Assembly: GCF_041260155.1 (NCBI RefSeq)
Contig: NC_091942.1
Location: 13,269,501 to 13,333,500, forward strand
Direction: 5' to 3'
Length of the DNA stretch: 64,000 nt
DNA from: Ptychodera flava
Lineage: Eukaryota; Hemichordata; Enteropneusta; Ptychoderidae
Part shown: one piece after another, positions 36,601-48,118 of the stretch
How the letters are laid out: each line of letters begins with the position of its first letter
How positions within the stretch are numbered: position 1 is the stretch's first letter
Program-made: the position numbers and the translations under genes
The notes under the pieces: generated by a model
What the model was told of the DNA's origin: nothing
Databases searched by the model: none
Seen by the model: the letters and a program-made list of their open reading frames with translations, nothing else

Positions 36601-39600
36601 TGACAGTGGACAACCCTGCCGGATGCCCCTCTGCATTCCAAACTTTTTTGAAATACATCCATTAATTATTAACGCGCTGCTACAATCATTGTAAATGGTT
36701 TCTATCCATCTAATAAAATCTTCTTCAAAACCAAATTTCTTAAGTGCCAATAACATGAAATTATGTTCTACGAAATCAAACGCCTTAAAAATCTAAAAAT
36801 AAAGTAGCTCCTCCTTTCTACTTCTTTTCTGCAAAATCAATGATGTCTTCTATGAGCCGAACATTTTCTCCCACAAAGCGCCCTTTTAAATATCCAACCT
36901 GTCCACTATTAATAATATTTGGAAGCACTTTTTTAATCCTATTTCATGACAAGTGTAACTTTCTCAACGATGTTAGTATATCTTATTATAGATTTATCCT
37001 AGGAGTCTCTAAACATGCACTGTCTGATGATGTTGTTGGAGAGCCAGGTAGATATCCAATTCACTTTATGGTGATAAAGCACATGCAAATTTTTGCTACG
37101 AGGCAGCCTGCAGCTATCCTTAGCAGGGTTGACTTTTGATGATCCGCATAGACGCATGCAACCCCACCACAGATAGCTGTGTTTCCATAGTTAAACCTAC
37201 TGGTATTGTTTGCTGTCAGCCGTGGTCTAAAGCCTGCTTTCGCCTCAAATATGGCATTGTTGAACCCAACAAATACCCCTTTTTACATGCTCTACTCAGT
37301 TGCCCTAAGAATCGACGTTTTATTCACTTCAGGGTGACAACGCTTGTTTTACGCACCGTGCTACATAGTCGATGGCTGCCACAAGACCTATATCATGAGC
37401 TATCGTCATCACCCCTTTTTCAGCAACTTTTCCATTGCAGGCATGAAGTGAGTCGATTCCGAGTGTGTTTGAGTAGTGCATGTAGATAGAGATACTTGTT
37501 GGATTCAAGAATGCTAAATTTTGGGCGAAAGGTCAGCTTTTCACCAAGGATGAACGAGGCTATCAGTGGGTTCAAAGGTCACAAAACTAAACAAAAATTA
37601 CAGGCATGAAAAAAAAAATTACAGGTATGAAAAAAAAACTTCAGGCATGAAATAACAAGTCATCGTTGATGACACATTGCAATGACGTGAAGGCCCTTAC
37701 GAAGGAAGGCTGGAAAGAGCTTTCATTGCCTTCAATTTAAGATTGCAAAAATTACCTTTGAATTTACCATTTGGGGTAATGACAAAACCAAGGTAACAGT
37801 ACTCTTTCACTTAGTCAAGAGTCACTCCATTGTAAGTGATGGTAATTCCTTTTACAAGATGATTACTTTTGTTGAACACAATAACTTTTGTTTTCTTAAT
37901 GTTAATAGATAATTTACATTCACAACAAAGACTATCAAGTTTATCTAAACAGCTTACTAAAACTAAATTTTCAAAGCCGGCAAATTTTTGCTATAACAAC
38001 CGGTTGTTTTTGCCAGCTGCCAGCTATTTTCTACATCCATGTTTAGAGTCGTCGATTTGATTTTCACACATCATTGTCATATGTTGTACTGTTTGTACGG
38101 CAGGTAATTTTTTGCGCAGCCAAATAAGGTGATAATTTCTCTACATTTTCAGCTCTGCGTTAGTAATGCTTAGCTGAGTTTGTGCTAAGAATGTAAGAAC
38201 ATATGAAACCCCTCATTTGCTCCTGACTGATACCCTTTCCGGCCTTTGTTTACACTTCATTCTCATTCAGTCTCGTAACATTTTTCTGTAACCAATCAAA
38301 GTGATTAACCCTTCGTATCTCCCGCCAAAAGCCAAAGTAGTCGTATGGTTCAGTGTCTCTCCATACCCTCAAACTTATCGGTTGACATGGTGAAACAAAT
38401 TAAAAGTGTACGTATCCTAGTTTTATTTTTCTTCTGCAGATAAAAAAAATTGATGGGGCTGATTTTCGTGCTTTACAGTGGAGTGACATCAATAACCTCA
38501 TGGTCGATTTTCCCTTGAAAGAGAAAAAGGGGCCACCCTGCATTTCATAGAGCAAGTCATGTTATGGTTTAATTCCTTTCTTGCCATGGCAATGTATATA
38601 CTGTGTATTCTGTGGGTGTCTTTTGTCTATCAAATGAATAATCTTCTCAGACAAAATAGACCGTCCTATCGAAATGCAATATTTAGTATATTGTTACAGT
38701 TACCATAAATGAATATGCTAAACTAAGTTTGTTGTGTTTAAGCCAAGTTGATCACATAATTAAAAGGCGGCATATAATCAAAATTTATATTCGAAATATG
38801 ATAAATATATCTTTCAAACAAATTTGTTTGTAATTTTCACATTTGTCTATAATACTACTGAGAGCTTTAGATACAGTTTTGTTTGGATAAAAGTTAGTAG
38901 AATGATACACAAATGCGCAGTATGGATGTGAAAATTGTCAAATAATACTAACAATAACAGGTGGCCCCACTGTTCGAAATTGTGTCCGGTGAAGACTGAC
39001 TGCATGTCATGATATGGTGTGAAGGTGTGTGTGTATGTGCAGAGTGTCTCAAAGCATTGCTGCCTGCAATTGATTGGAAGGCACCGTTTTTACACATTTG
39101 TGTAATATATCGAGGAGCTGTCAATGTTTATAAAGCAGGAGGGCACGTTTATGTGTTTGTCAATGTTTTGGCCGTTGAGTGCATGCAATGTTATATGTTA
39201 TTCTGTGTATTAGTTTTACACTAGCCTGTGTGTCAACTATGTTCACTATATCCATCAGTAACAATAGATGGCATTACACAAAGTTATGTTTTTACTTTAT
39301 CGTCCATGTCAATTAATCCTCAGTTTCAAAGTATCTTGATGTAATTTAAAGTGAGGGCGTTCTTGGAAAAAAAAAAATGTCTCAACAATGGAGGTTCCAT
39401 TGATACTTCTAACTTGAGCTTCAGCATATACTATAAGTATCAGAAAACATCAAAGTTTCATGTCATGGATGTAAGGTATCGGTTAAGTGGCAATGTTATT
39501 CAGTAAGAGTACTGTTGGAATTATTTTAATTTTATTTTTACTCACTTAGTACACTGTGTGTACATGTATGCATTTGTGAGAAAATTAGCACCGTACATAT

Positions 39601-42600
39601 ATAGTGCAGTTCCCTCTCATGTCTATAACTTTTAAATGCTGGAAGTAGGGCGGTCGTGTGACATGAGCATTATGATATGGAAATATCACAAATATTTATT
39701 AAGAATTAAGGTACTGTTCACCCTGGTTTAAATCTCTTTGCAGATGCCTGACACACCCCCACTGCAGAGAGTGTTGATCTGCTAAAATCTTGACTTGTAC
39801 CAGTTCAATTAATAATCAAGAGAACTCTGACTGTCACATATTATCTCTACCATGGGAAACAAACACACACAAATCATCAATTACTCATTACCAAGGGGAA
39901 GTATGAACTGGGATTCCGGGACCAAACACGGCACTCCAATCAGTAGCTTGGTTGGCTTTTTTACATTTGCATAGATTTACGATAATCCGGCTTTTATAGG
40001 GGAAGTTCCTGTTTTTAACAAAAACACGTAAATACATGTAACGGAAGTGCTGCCAAAGCATTCAACTTTGTAAGCATATTTTCAAGATCTACTCTCTGGA
40101 AGACGACAACACCCCTCCTCACCACCCGGCATGCATGATCCTTACATCACAATGTGTCATTACTTTACCACGGTACCAAACACGGAATTTTAATCATATA
40201 AATGCCACAATATAACACCATTCTCGTGGCGCATTTTCAAAATTCCCTGGTGTCACCTCCCCAACTGCTCCACACATATCAATTATCACAGTAACTGTTA
40301 CGAGGTTAAGTTTGCTATTGTTTTTGTGACCAGGTGTTCCTACATTTTTCTCTCATTATTTGAAAATTAGCGTTACCAGGTGTAATGAATTTTTCAGTTT
40401 CGCTCGTGCAATGGCCACAAGTTGCCACGTTGGTTTTCAGCTGCTATTTTGCCACATTATTTGCTGTCGTTTTGTTCCGGCCTCGTAGCCGTGCAGCTTT
40501 GATGTTTGGTGTACAGGTTCATAGGGATGACCAAAATATGATATATTCAAATTATGAAATCTACGATTTTGTATTTTGGGGAAATTTTTGCCATTAATAG
40601 TCAAAAAAATTATTTCCCAAAAAGTACTCATCTGATGGTTTTGATATCTGGTATATATGTTCCTACAGATTAACTAAATATGATAAATTGAAATTATGAT
40701 GAAATCCACAATTCTGTATTTTTGGCGCAATTTTTGCCATTTTTGGTCAAAATATGTATTTTTCAAAAACTACTCGTCTGATACCTTTGATATTTGGTAT
40801 GGAGGTTCCTAGGATGACCATTGTGAGATAATTTCATACAGTCAGGAAATACTTAATTTTGTATCAATGTCTACAGTAGCTTCAGGGATATTGGCCCTAT
40901 GTTTCTTTAAAGTGAGGGGCAAGGGGTCACGCAAACTGTTTGAGTTGGAAAGAGGGGTTTATTAAATTTCTCGAGTTCGACAAAGAGTCTTGCTTACATT
41001 TTCCGGGATCCCCGAGAAATTAATCTTAATCAAATGTCATAAATTTACCATTAAAGTAAAAAAAGATTTTTCAACAGATTTCTATCACGCAAGTTTTCTT
41101 TTGTGATCATTGTGAAGAGCTGCAAGTTTTCTCTTACGTTCAACTTTACCGTATAAGCAACCAGTGAAAATAGAAATATCATTGGTATCGTAAAATCTTT
41201 CAAAAAGACTAGATGACGATATCGACTTCGACTGGTTTGACTTCGATGAAGAGGGCAATTGTATCGACAAACGAAACGCGATATCCAAAGTTTCTTCCAC
41301 GCATGAACTGAAAATTCTTTGAATTTCTTCCGTTAATGTTTCATCAATTTTGTAGTTTTTCTCATGTAATGAAGGTATTTATTGTTTGAACGGCATTTCG
41401 TGCTTGTGTGTGTCCTTTTCCTGAACTAGTCCCAGCAATGAGTAGAACGATAGTGTAACAGATTTTCAAGATTATGCACGCTTTCGAAGTCTTGCGAGGG
41501 AAAAATACCCAACTTCATAAACGGCCCTATACACTTACAGTTAGAACAAAAACGTGCATGTTCGTACCATATTCCGAACAGTTGATCATAGATGACTGAA
41601 TTCCACATCAAGAGACATTTCGGTCATCGATACAAGTAATAAAAAAAACTTCAGTGTTTATTGCCAAGATTCAATACATCAAATAAGCAGATTGGCGCAA
41701 CAATCTTTCGTCTCTGCCTGCCGATCCTTCAACACTTTACCTGTTTGAGCCTGCCTGCTCGTAAGATCACATTTCGTTTCGAGATACGGTTAGACTTTTT
41801 GAAACTAGGAGCAAAATAATAAACCTCAAGACGTGTAATTGATCGTTTATTTTAAGGAGTACAGTAAATGAAAATCGTTCATAGAAAACATTAGTCTGGT
41901 TCCCTGACCCATTTCTCCGGTAGAGGGCGTGGGGAAATATAGGGTCAGGTACCGGGTAGCCATCTTGAACAGAATTTTGTTCAAGATGGCGGAGGCCCGG
42001 GGGCGGAGGTTAGTCACCTGACAGAACATGCTACAACAAATATGGCTGCTACCGTGAAAACGCCTGTCAAAATTCGACTGGATCAGAATTATGTTCGAAC
42101 ACTGGTATCCGAACCAAAAACATTGGCACACAAGACGGGAAACATAAACTGAAAGGATTAATCCAGAAGTACGGGGAAATAGAGGTGATTGAAGGCTGGC
42201 TGTGATATCGCAGCAGTACTTGTTGCGTGTATCGAACGCGCTAGGGTCATTGAGGTCATCGCCGACTGTGGCGTGACCCCAATGACCCGAGCACGTTCGA
42301 TACACGCCACAAGTACTGCTGCGATATCACAGCTAATTGAAAGCAAACTTTGTTGGAACTGTGAACGACGATTGATTTCGATGGATAGAATGGTGTCCGA
42401 ATTTCGTGAAAAATGCCAGGCATCATGTCGACGTTCTAAAAGTATTAAGAGGTGTGCTAAGTCAGAGTGGCTAAATCATGGAGGTAGAAAGTCTTTCTAC
42501 CTCCACGGCTTTATGGTACAAACAAGAAGTTGGTGTCAAGTGAGCCTGAAAGTGCGAAACCCAAGAAAGATGAGAAAAAGTTACAAGTGTTACTTTCATC

Positions 42601-43653
42601 CAATCACAGCTTGTTTTATTTTAACCCAATAGCGTCCATGTTTACATTAGCCGGTACCTGACCCTATATTTCCCCACGCCCTCTACCGGGGAAATGGGTC
42701 AGGGAACCAGACTAAGAAAACATCGGACGGACACCATCCCTCTGAACCTCATAGACCTTGACCTCATAGACTGACACCTGTGACCTATTGCGTAATTGAC
42801 CAATCACAGCCAAAGGAACTTTAGGTACTTTCCCTTTACTCATTGTCTGACCTTTGTGGCCATGCCATTGGGAGCTAGCTGCTTCTGGGGAACGTACTTG
42901 TTGTACAAAGTTTCGTGGTGATTATCTATTCACGAAATACGAAGATTTATTGCTATCGTATTGTTTAGTAAAAGAAGGTATTGCAAATACGTTACATTTC
43001 AAAACCTTTGGATCGCCATTAATTTATAATGTACAGATTCGACTGCCAGTATATACGCAGCATGGCCATGAGTCGATATCACAAAGTATGAGTTGTCTGT
43101 AGCGTGAATAAAAAAATCATTGGCATAAAAATTTGCATAAAATTGCATAAATTAGCATAAATTAACCACGGCGTTCGACGTTCGATTTCTGGTGACATCC
43201 GTTCATTAGAACCCCACATCTTTTTCGTCATCTTTGGTTCTGGAAAGGGGGTCTTAGAATCGGAGGAATACGGTAATGACGGCCCATAGGTCTTTGGTTA
43301 CCTGTATATGTATGAGTTTCAAGAGAGTATAATTTCTATAATTTTCGCTCAAAAGCCAATAAAATTCAAAACAGAATCAATTAATTGTACTTGTCTCACC
43401 TGTGAATCCTTGATTCATCAAGAATGTCCTGCAGTGAGTTTTTAATCTTGAAGACTGCAGTATAAGCCTTCTGGCGCACAATCTTATTTTTTTCAGAAGT
43501 GGTGACAAGTTGGTCCAGCATGTCGCCGAAGGATTTCAGGTGCTTCGACATGAATTCCAGTTGTGTATTCTGGAAAGACTCGGAAATCACGGACAAGATA
43601 TCGTTTATGGCATGCACGCATTTCTTCGATACTGGTATATACTGCTCCTCCAT
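30231..43653 (-). CDS. Unrecognised helical protein with hydrophobic C-terminal region (three-exon gene model)
   Basis: Exons 43653-43400, 31087-30843 and 30607-30231 join in frame with canonical GT..AG borders (phases 2 and 1) to give 291 residues. The first 220 or so residues are charged and helical with coiled-coil character (EFMSKHLKSF, LEKLERQFTEAS). After a basic KRRE the last 65 or so are strongly hydrophobic, with Gly/Ala-rich segments (IYIGLAVSGVVVLAAAYGAF and GCFGVGALLDTVLGG), long enough for two to three membrane spans. There is no signal peptide. A TATA box lies 96 bases before the start and AATAAA follows the stop. I do not recognise the family. Helices followed by a hydrophobic hairpin recall ApoL-like and alpha-helical membrane-inserting proteins, but that is architecture only. 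Intron 1 is 12.3 kb and full of repeats. Confidence 0.75.
30843..31087 (-). CDS. Exon 2: helical segment
   Basis: Acceptor TGTGTTGCAG and donor GAGA|GTAAGTG. Encodes YSHEQCQELLKRLEDT, FLEKHGLTEYSKLF and ELLELVKPNMK. Phase 2 in, phase 1 out, matching exons 1 and 3. Confidence 0.78.
31195..31800 (-). mobile_element. Decayed LINE reverse-transcriptase fragment
   Basis: Minus-strand translation in pieces gives RGVRQGCSLSALLF, then LADDTTVFVQDL (the RT ADD box) and further on KKLNWDDK, each matching equivalent parts of the better-kept element at 34.3-36.9 kb (RGIRQGCPLSALLF, LADDTQIYI, KKLNWGKK). L1/Tx1-like. It has several stops and frame breaks. It lies in intron 1 of the helical gene, same strand. 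Confidence 0.75.
31801..32705. other. Intronic spacer, no recognised feature
   Basis: Some CCCTGCC-type low-complexity sequence at about 32,080-32,110; otherwise nothing identifiable. Confidence 0.4.
32706..34150. mobile_element. TIR element with internal tandem repeats (copy 2, inverted, one end missing)
   Basis: Inverse of the element at 28,194-29,518: it begins GGGAGCCTTCAGAAATTACA and GGGTGGGCCGG. The interior has about four units of roughly 178 bp with AAATCAAATTTCTTGCAC and ACCATGGACTT, and it ends at the AAGGGGGAGTGTCAC region without the outer terminal repeat. Confidence 0.8.
34280..36950 (-). mobile_element. 5'-truncated L1/Tx1-like LINE
   Basis: Minus-strand pieces, 5' to 3': QVGYLKGRFVGENVRLIED (36.9 kb), ALKKFGFEEDFIRWIETIYN, MQRGIRQGCPLSALLF, the ADD box LADDTQIYINR (36,04x), LKLNKDKTEGKKLG, ALGIYFGYDE, and a zinc-knuckle-like CKTCHKKDDFEHFLFEC near 34.73 kb. 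A single open frame of 306 codons spans 35,231-36,151. The endonuclease part and 5' region are missing, and there are several frame breaks (for example near 36.79 kb and 35.2 kb). An A-rich stretch near 34,262-34,275 on the minus strand may be the tail. Interrupted at 36,104-36,522 by another element. Confidence 0.85.
36104..36522. mobile_element. Inverted-repeat insertion inside the L1/Tx1-like LINE
   Basis: Arms of about 75 bp: ACAACCATTTTCAGTAATAG then AGCGCGAAGCCACTGCAGTG, continuing to AACTAATTAG, with the inverse on the right. It splits the RT between EGFTI and TENGCKVG. The outer 18 bases of the arms are LINE sequence, present once in proper orientation on one side and once inverted on the other. 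Confidence 0.8.
36950..37140 (+). mobile_element. LINE 3'-end fragment, plus strand
   Basis: Plus-strand translation gives FILGVSKHALSDDVVGEPGR and HFMVIKHMQIFA, resembling the segment after the RT (..LGELGR.P..) of CR1/Jockey-like LINEs. Short and decayed. Confidence 0.5.
37141..37689. other. Spacer, unassigned open frame
   Basis: A 117-codon plus-strand frame at 37,136-37,489 follows directly on the LINE fragment and may be its downstream part. The stretch 37,600-37,665 repeats CAGG(C/T)ATGAAAAAAA three times. Confidence 0.35.
37690..37990 (-). mobile_element. LINE reverse-transcriptase fragment, minus strand
   Basis: Minus-strand translation gives LDKLDSLCCECKLSINIKKT, KVIVFNKSNH and EYCYLGFVITPNGK, the region just after the RT active site in Jockey/CR1-like LINEs (INxxKTKxxxF..YLG). 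It has at least one stop. Confidence 0.65.
37991..40502. other. Intronic spacer, no recognised feature
   Basis: AT-rich. No domain motif, repeat array or palindrome that I could define. It lies in the large intron of the helical gene. Confidence 0.4.
40503..40860. repeat. Tandem repeat of about 146 bp, 2.4 units
   Basis: Units share GAAATC(T/C)AC(G/A)ATT, TTTTTGCCATT, the TACTC(A/G)TCTGAT segment, TTTGATAT(C/T)TGGTAT and GGTTC.TAGG. Non-coding and diverged. Confidence 0.65.
40861..41882. other. Intronic spacer, no recognised feature
   Basis: No supportable gene or element; short minus-strand frames lack motifs. Confidence 0.4.
41892..42714. mobile_element. MITE with 62-bp terminal inverted repeats and 9-bp target duplication
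   Basis: Ends start TAGTCTGGTTCCCTGACCC, with a nearly perfect inverse at the right. The direct repeat AGAAAACAT flanks both sides (41,883-41,891 and 42,715-42,723). A second palindrome with about 65-bp arms lies inside (42,193-42,336, arms ending TGATATCGCAGCAGTACTTG). The 9-bp duplication suggests a Mutator-like origin. No transposase. Confidence 0.9.
42724..43399. other. Intronic spacer
   Basis: Small repeats of GCATAAATT at about 43,125-43,160; no gene. Confidence 0.4.
43400..43653 (-). CDS. Exon 1 of the helical gene
   Basis: Begins ATG at 43653 (MEEQYIPVSKKCVHAIND), helical, ends LQDILDESRIH and donor CACAG|GTGAGA, phase 2. The start is favoured because it is the first ATG after the TATA box that opens this frame. 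Confidence 0.78.
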
Positions 43654-43748
43654 GATGAATTGTAGAAATTTTGACGAAGCCTTCCTTATTCGTATGTTCT
43701 ACAGACTGCAGTGTGGGTTCTTCATGTACACTGATATATGGGTGGGGG

Positions 43749-43756
43749 TATTTATA
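43749..43756 (-). promoter_or_regulatory. TATA box of the helical gene
   Basis: TATAAATA within GGTATAAATACC on the minus strand, 96 bases before the ATG; transcription start would be near 43,725. Confidence 0.65.
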
Positions 43757-43856
43757 CCTTTTGACCTGGTGGGCGTGTAAAGACTTTATTAATGATAAAT
43801 TGTTAGAAAGAGGTATGTCATGGTTTTCAGCTGTGGCAACTCAACTATGACAATCA

Positions 43857-44590
43857 AACGGGAAGGTGTGACGGCATCACTTTTATGATAAAAAGGCTTT
43901 GCTTTGCAAAATGAATATAATGACAAATTTGATGTGAGGAGCAAGGCAGAGGGGGCTGCAGAAGAGGTTGTAGCCTCCTAACAGTAGAGAATTCTTAAAA
44001 TACGCTAATAGAATAATGTGATTGTGACATTTACATGATCATAGGGAGAAGTGAGCAAGCGTGATTGATAGCTCTCTGTCTCCTTGGGGATTGGTTACTA
44101 AATACAAGTCATTTTGATTTTAGCCAACAACAAGTCACAAGATTTCGCTAAAATCTAAGAAAAATCTGTTTCCGTTGGGCTTCATAGTTTGATCGGGAGA
44201 AAAAGCACCAAACGCTCTGGCGATTTGTACCACGTGACCGAGTTCAAACGATTGCACAGGTTTGGCTACACATTCGACATGAACCCGACATGACATGAGT
44301 ACCTGTGATTACACCAATTATATTATCAACCCCCTATCTCAAGTCACACGATTTCGCTAAAATCCAACTTTTTCCGTAGGTCTCCATAGCGGGAGTTAAG
44401 GGTGCAAGACAAGTAATTGACCTTTTTAATCTAACAAATTTCAATATTTATCACGTGACAGGCAATTTGCATAACCTTTCAAATGATTTTTGACTGCGGA
44501 CCTCTTGTATGGATGACTAATCTTAGTTTCAATTCCTGTACAGGTAGTAATTCGTTCGTCTTTGTCCTCGGGCAGTTTAACCATAGAGTG
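43857..44590. repeat. Directly duplicated block, copy 1
   Basis: Colinear with 51,211-52,030: shared words include GGAAGGTGTGACGGC, AGTGAGCAAGCGTGATTGAT, AGCACCAAACGCTCTGGCGA and GACTGCGGACCTCTT. It includes part of the inverted-repeat arm seen at 26,195. Copy 2 retains about 90 bases in this arm that copy 1 lacks. Non-coding. Confidence 0.85.
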
Positions 44591-45830
44591 AATTCAGTGT
44601 TTATTGGTAATGTACTTGTATGTCATCATCGCAAGTAGGTTAATTTAAGGCTTGGGCGTCAAACGTTATCATGAATATTCATTAGGGTCATGAATGTTAA
44701 TAAAACAACACTGCCCGCACATGAGATAACAACAGAAAATCTCTAAAATCACATCACAAACAAAGTTCCTACCTGGTACATCATCGAGCCCACGAATTGA
44801 CAGAGAACACACTAGTGTTCACAACAAAATATAGCCCACAAGCACTGTGTGGAACTTTGAACACATAGAAAAGGCTGATCATCGCATACAAACGAATCCA
44901 TACAAGAGCCACACTGAGGCCAAAGTCCACGGCATGAGGAACAGAGTCGGACACAAAACGATGCAAACACAAGTATTCTTGCTTCCCTGCAAGAAGAATG
45001 CAGAGATCAACAACATAGATACAATATAAAATTAAGGAAGAGATGTGCTTATGTCATGGAGGTACATTTGGTACTTCCATGTTTACATAAGCCATTGAGG
45101 AACGAACTGGTTACGGAACGTGGGGTCAAAAGGTCACTGTGGTCTGAGACACACTTCCACATCTCACCATGGCTTTAATAACCCATTTTTTAATTTTCAC
45201 ACTAACAATCTTACCCAATACTGACAGAAAACACAAAGCACGTACAAGACAAGAGGGATGATGTGCGCAACCACTTTCCAATTACAATTACAAATCGTTT
45301 TAATAACAAACGACGGGGTCATGGACGAGAAAATTCCAACTTGTAGATCGCATTTTTTCCAGAAATTTTGCTATCCTCAAACTTAGGCTTAAAATATCTT
45401 TACAACCATACCTTTAACATGTATGATTTGGTGACGTTTCTTTATAAAAATTATCGAAATTCAGACAAGAATTGACTTTTCCTACGAATCGCACGTATTT
45501 GGCACAAATATGAGGCGATAAACTCAGAAACTTTTCTTTGAAAAGGGTGTTGATCGATTGCACTGAACCCCTTCTGTTATCATCTGCCGAAAAAATGTAG
45601 TTTAAATGTGATTTACAAGTTGGAATATGCCGATAAATAATATAGTCGAGTTTGGCGGGAAAATGTCGATATAAAAACCACGTGACACCTTTTATGCAAA
45701 TTTAAATGACATAAACTGAAAGAGTTATCAAAACTATGCATGTGTACCAAATTTCTTCAAAATATGACCAGTAGTTTTTGAGAAATGAAATTCAGCTCGA
45801 AATTCGGTCTGGACCCCTGTCGTAAAGGGA
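44591..45830. other. Spacer with a small hairpin
   Basis: A hairpin at about 45,047-45,095 (TTATGTCATGGAGGTAC against its near inverse); no gene found. Confidence 0.45.
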
Positions 45831-46060
45831 CATTAGTTGTAACTTTTAACTTATTTTTCACTACTCTGTTTCAATGTATCAACTACGGAATTTATACATA
45901 ATCCGATCATCATGATCAATGTCCGGTGTCCTGCTTGCCAACACAGCCTGTATATGTGAAATGACCATTGTTATTGTTGATAAATGTATTCTAGTCCGGA
46001 CCTGAATACAAAATTTAAACAATAACAATGCAGATTATACTCATATAGGGTATATTCATG
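45831..46060. repeat. Inverted-repeat element, relative of 14,160-14,470
   Basis: Shares the order ACATTAGTTGTAACTTTTAA, CAGCCTGTATATGTG, TTGTTATTGTTGAT, AGTCCGGACCTGAATAC with the copy at 14.2 kb. The core around AGTCCGGACC is palindromic. Confidence 0.5.
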
Positions 46061-46507
46061 TGCTAAATATTAGGAATTTCTCCATGGTTCAGGGATTCAA
46101 ACCAGAAACTGCAGATGATACACAGAACAAACAAAATGAAAAAAAATGACAGAGTTACAGCTAATAGATCTTTAACACACTTGCGATGGTAATGTGTATT
46201 TATTTTCGCTAACAGGTTAAATCTCCTAAGTACACGGCGGGATGGCGTGATCCAAAAATCAAGTCTTCTAAAAAAAATCCCCTTCAACGAAAAAATTACA
46301 AAAAAAACGCAGTGTACTGCACATAGCATACAATGTCATACAGAAGCACACCTGAAAAGTAAAATGAACAACATCTAGCACACTGCTTAGGACATAATAA
46401 CAGTCGCCGTTGCTATGTGAACTAACATTATTTAAATCTTTGGGCAATGATATAGATATTCTTATGAAAGCCCATAAGGGACATTTTTTGTGAGAAAAAA
46501 AAATTAT

Positions 46508-46660
46508 TATCTCGTGCGCACGAGATACTATCTTGTGCGCACCAGATACTTTCTCGTGGCCACGAGATAGTTTCTCGTGGCCACGAGATAGTATCTGGTG
46601 CGCACGTGAAAGGAAGTTTCTCGTGCGCATGTGATAGTATCTGGTGCGCACGTGATAGTT
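46508..46660. repeat. Palindromic 21-bp repeat array A (7 units)
   Basis: Units of 21 bp, each a 14-bp palindrome such as CTCGTGCGCACGAG or CTCGTGGCCACGAG followed by ATAGTAT/ATACTAT. One unit is 25 bp. Confidence 0.9.
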
Positions 46661-47740
46661 ATTGAACCTTCTAAATCCTAGCTAAGGTGTCCGAATTTCT
46701 GAATGGTCATTCGTTGGCCATATTGGTTTTCTTCTATGTTTCTTAAGCATTGACAGCAAATTTTGAAGCAAATATTGAACTTTGTTCTACCTCTTGTTTA
46801 TCATCTGACTGAACGGTTTGCTTTATGCTAAACAAAGTAAAGACGGTAATCAATGGGAACTGTAGATTTTGTATTAGTTTATTTTTGCCAGAACAAATCG
46901 AATGTTGATATTTGATTCTCATCAAGCTTGCATCTCATTGACAGCTGTTCAATTTCTTCACCTGGTCACACTTTGCCGATTTGAAGATTAAACCTCTTTC
47001 TTGTTCTCCTTTTGCAATTTGTTCAGTGAGTAGCAATCACCCTTAGTGCTCAAGAATGATTGTACTGAAGGAATATCATCTCCTGAATCATTTTTAAAGA
47101 AAATTTGGTTATAAATCCATATGTTTCATTCAAAACAAAGCTATTTAATTTACATCTGGTTTCTGAAAAAATCATCGATGTGATACATGTTTTATTTCAT
47201 GATGAAACTATCCTTTCTGACTCAGTTGACATTGTATGAGCAATCCCCATTTAACGACACATTGCCGATGTCGGATTTTTAAATGAAAGTATACTTCCGT
47301 CCTTTATGGCAATATATGTTATTCATATCGAATGTTTGACATTGAGAGAAATCATCGATGTCACATTTATCCCGAAAACGTACCTTTTGACCAATATTAT
47401 ACGGTAGGAAGATTTGCAAGTTGCAATAAGTGTTTTATGAGCTTTTGAATCTGTTGATAAGAAAATGTCAGTCTGAGGAATCATCAGTAGACTTGACTAC
47501 CTCAAAGGCATAGTATTCTGGCTCTAATCATTTAATGTTTTCTCACTGGTTTCATCAAAATTGCCCAGCAACATGATCTCAAAGTTCACCAGGCAAATTT
47601 TTGAGGATTAGTTCAAAAGCATGTCTGTCAATCAAATTCAGATAGTACATGGAAAGGAGAGAGTTGTGAGAGCTACTGTGACAGTTTCTATACAGATTTA
47701 GGAAGCACAACGGTGGCCGATACTGACTGACACATATGAG
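46661..47740. other. Spacer between arrays A and B
   Basis: AT-rich; the words GAAATCATCGATGT and similar recur at 47,170 and 47,350, but no gene is visible. Confidence 0.4.
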
Positions 47741-47748
47741 ATGCATAT

Positions 47749-48114
47749 GAGATACTATTTGGTGCGCACGAGATAGTATCTGGTGCGAACCAGATAGTAT
47801 CTGGTGCGCACCAGATAGTATCAGGTGCGAACCAGATAGTATCAGGTGCGCACCAGATAATATCAGGTGCGCACAGATACTTTCTCGTACGCACCAGATA
47901 GTATCTGGTGCGCACCAGAAAGTATCAGGTGTGCACCGGATACTATCTGATGAGCAAGAGATAGTTTCTCGTGCGCACCAGATTGTATCTCGTGTGCACG
48001 TGATAATATCTCGTGCGCACCAGATAGTATCAGGTGTGCACGAGATACTATCTGGTGCGCACCTGATACTATCACGTGCGCACCAGATAGTATCTCGTGC
48101 GCACCAGATAGTAT
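47749..48114. repeat. Palindromic 21-bp repeat array B (about 17 units)
   Basis: Same unit as array A, mostly CTGGTGCGCACCAG plus ATAGTAT, with CTCGTGCGCAC and CACGTGCGCAC variants. The 21-bp period keeps frames open on both strands, giving spurious seven-residue repeat proteins. It ends exactly where the LINE fragment begins. Confidence 0.92.
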
Positions 48115-48118
48115 TATC

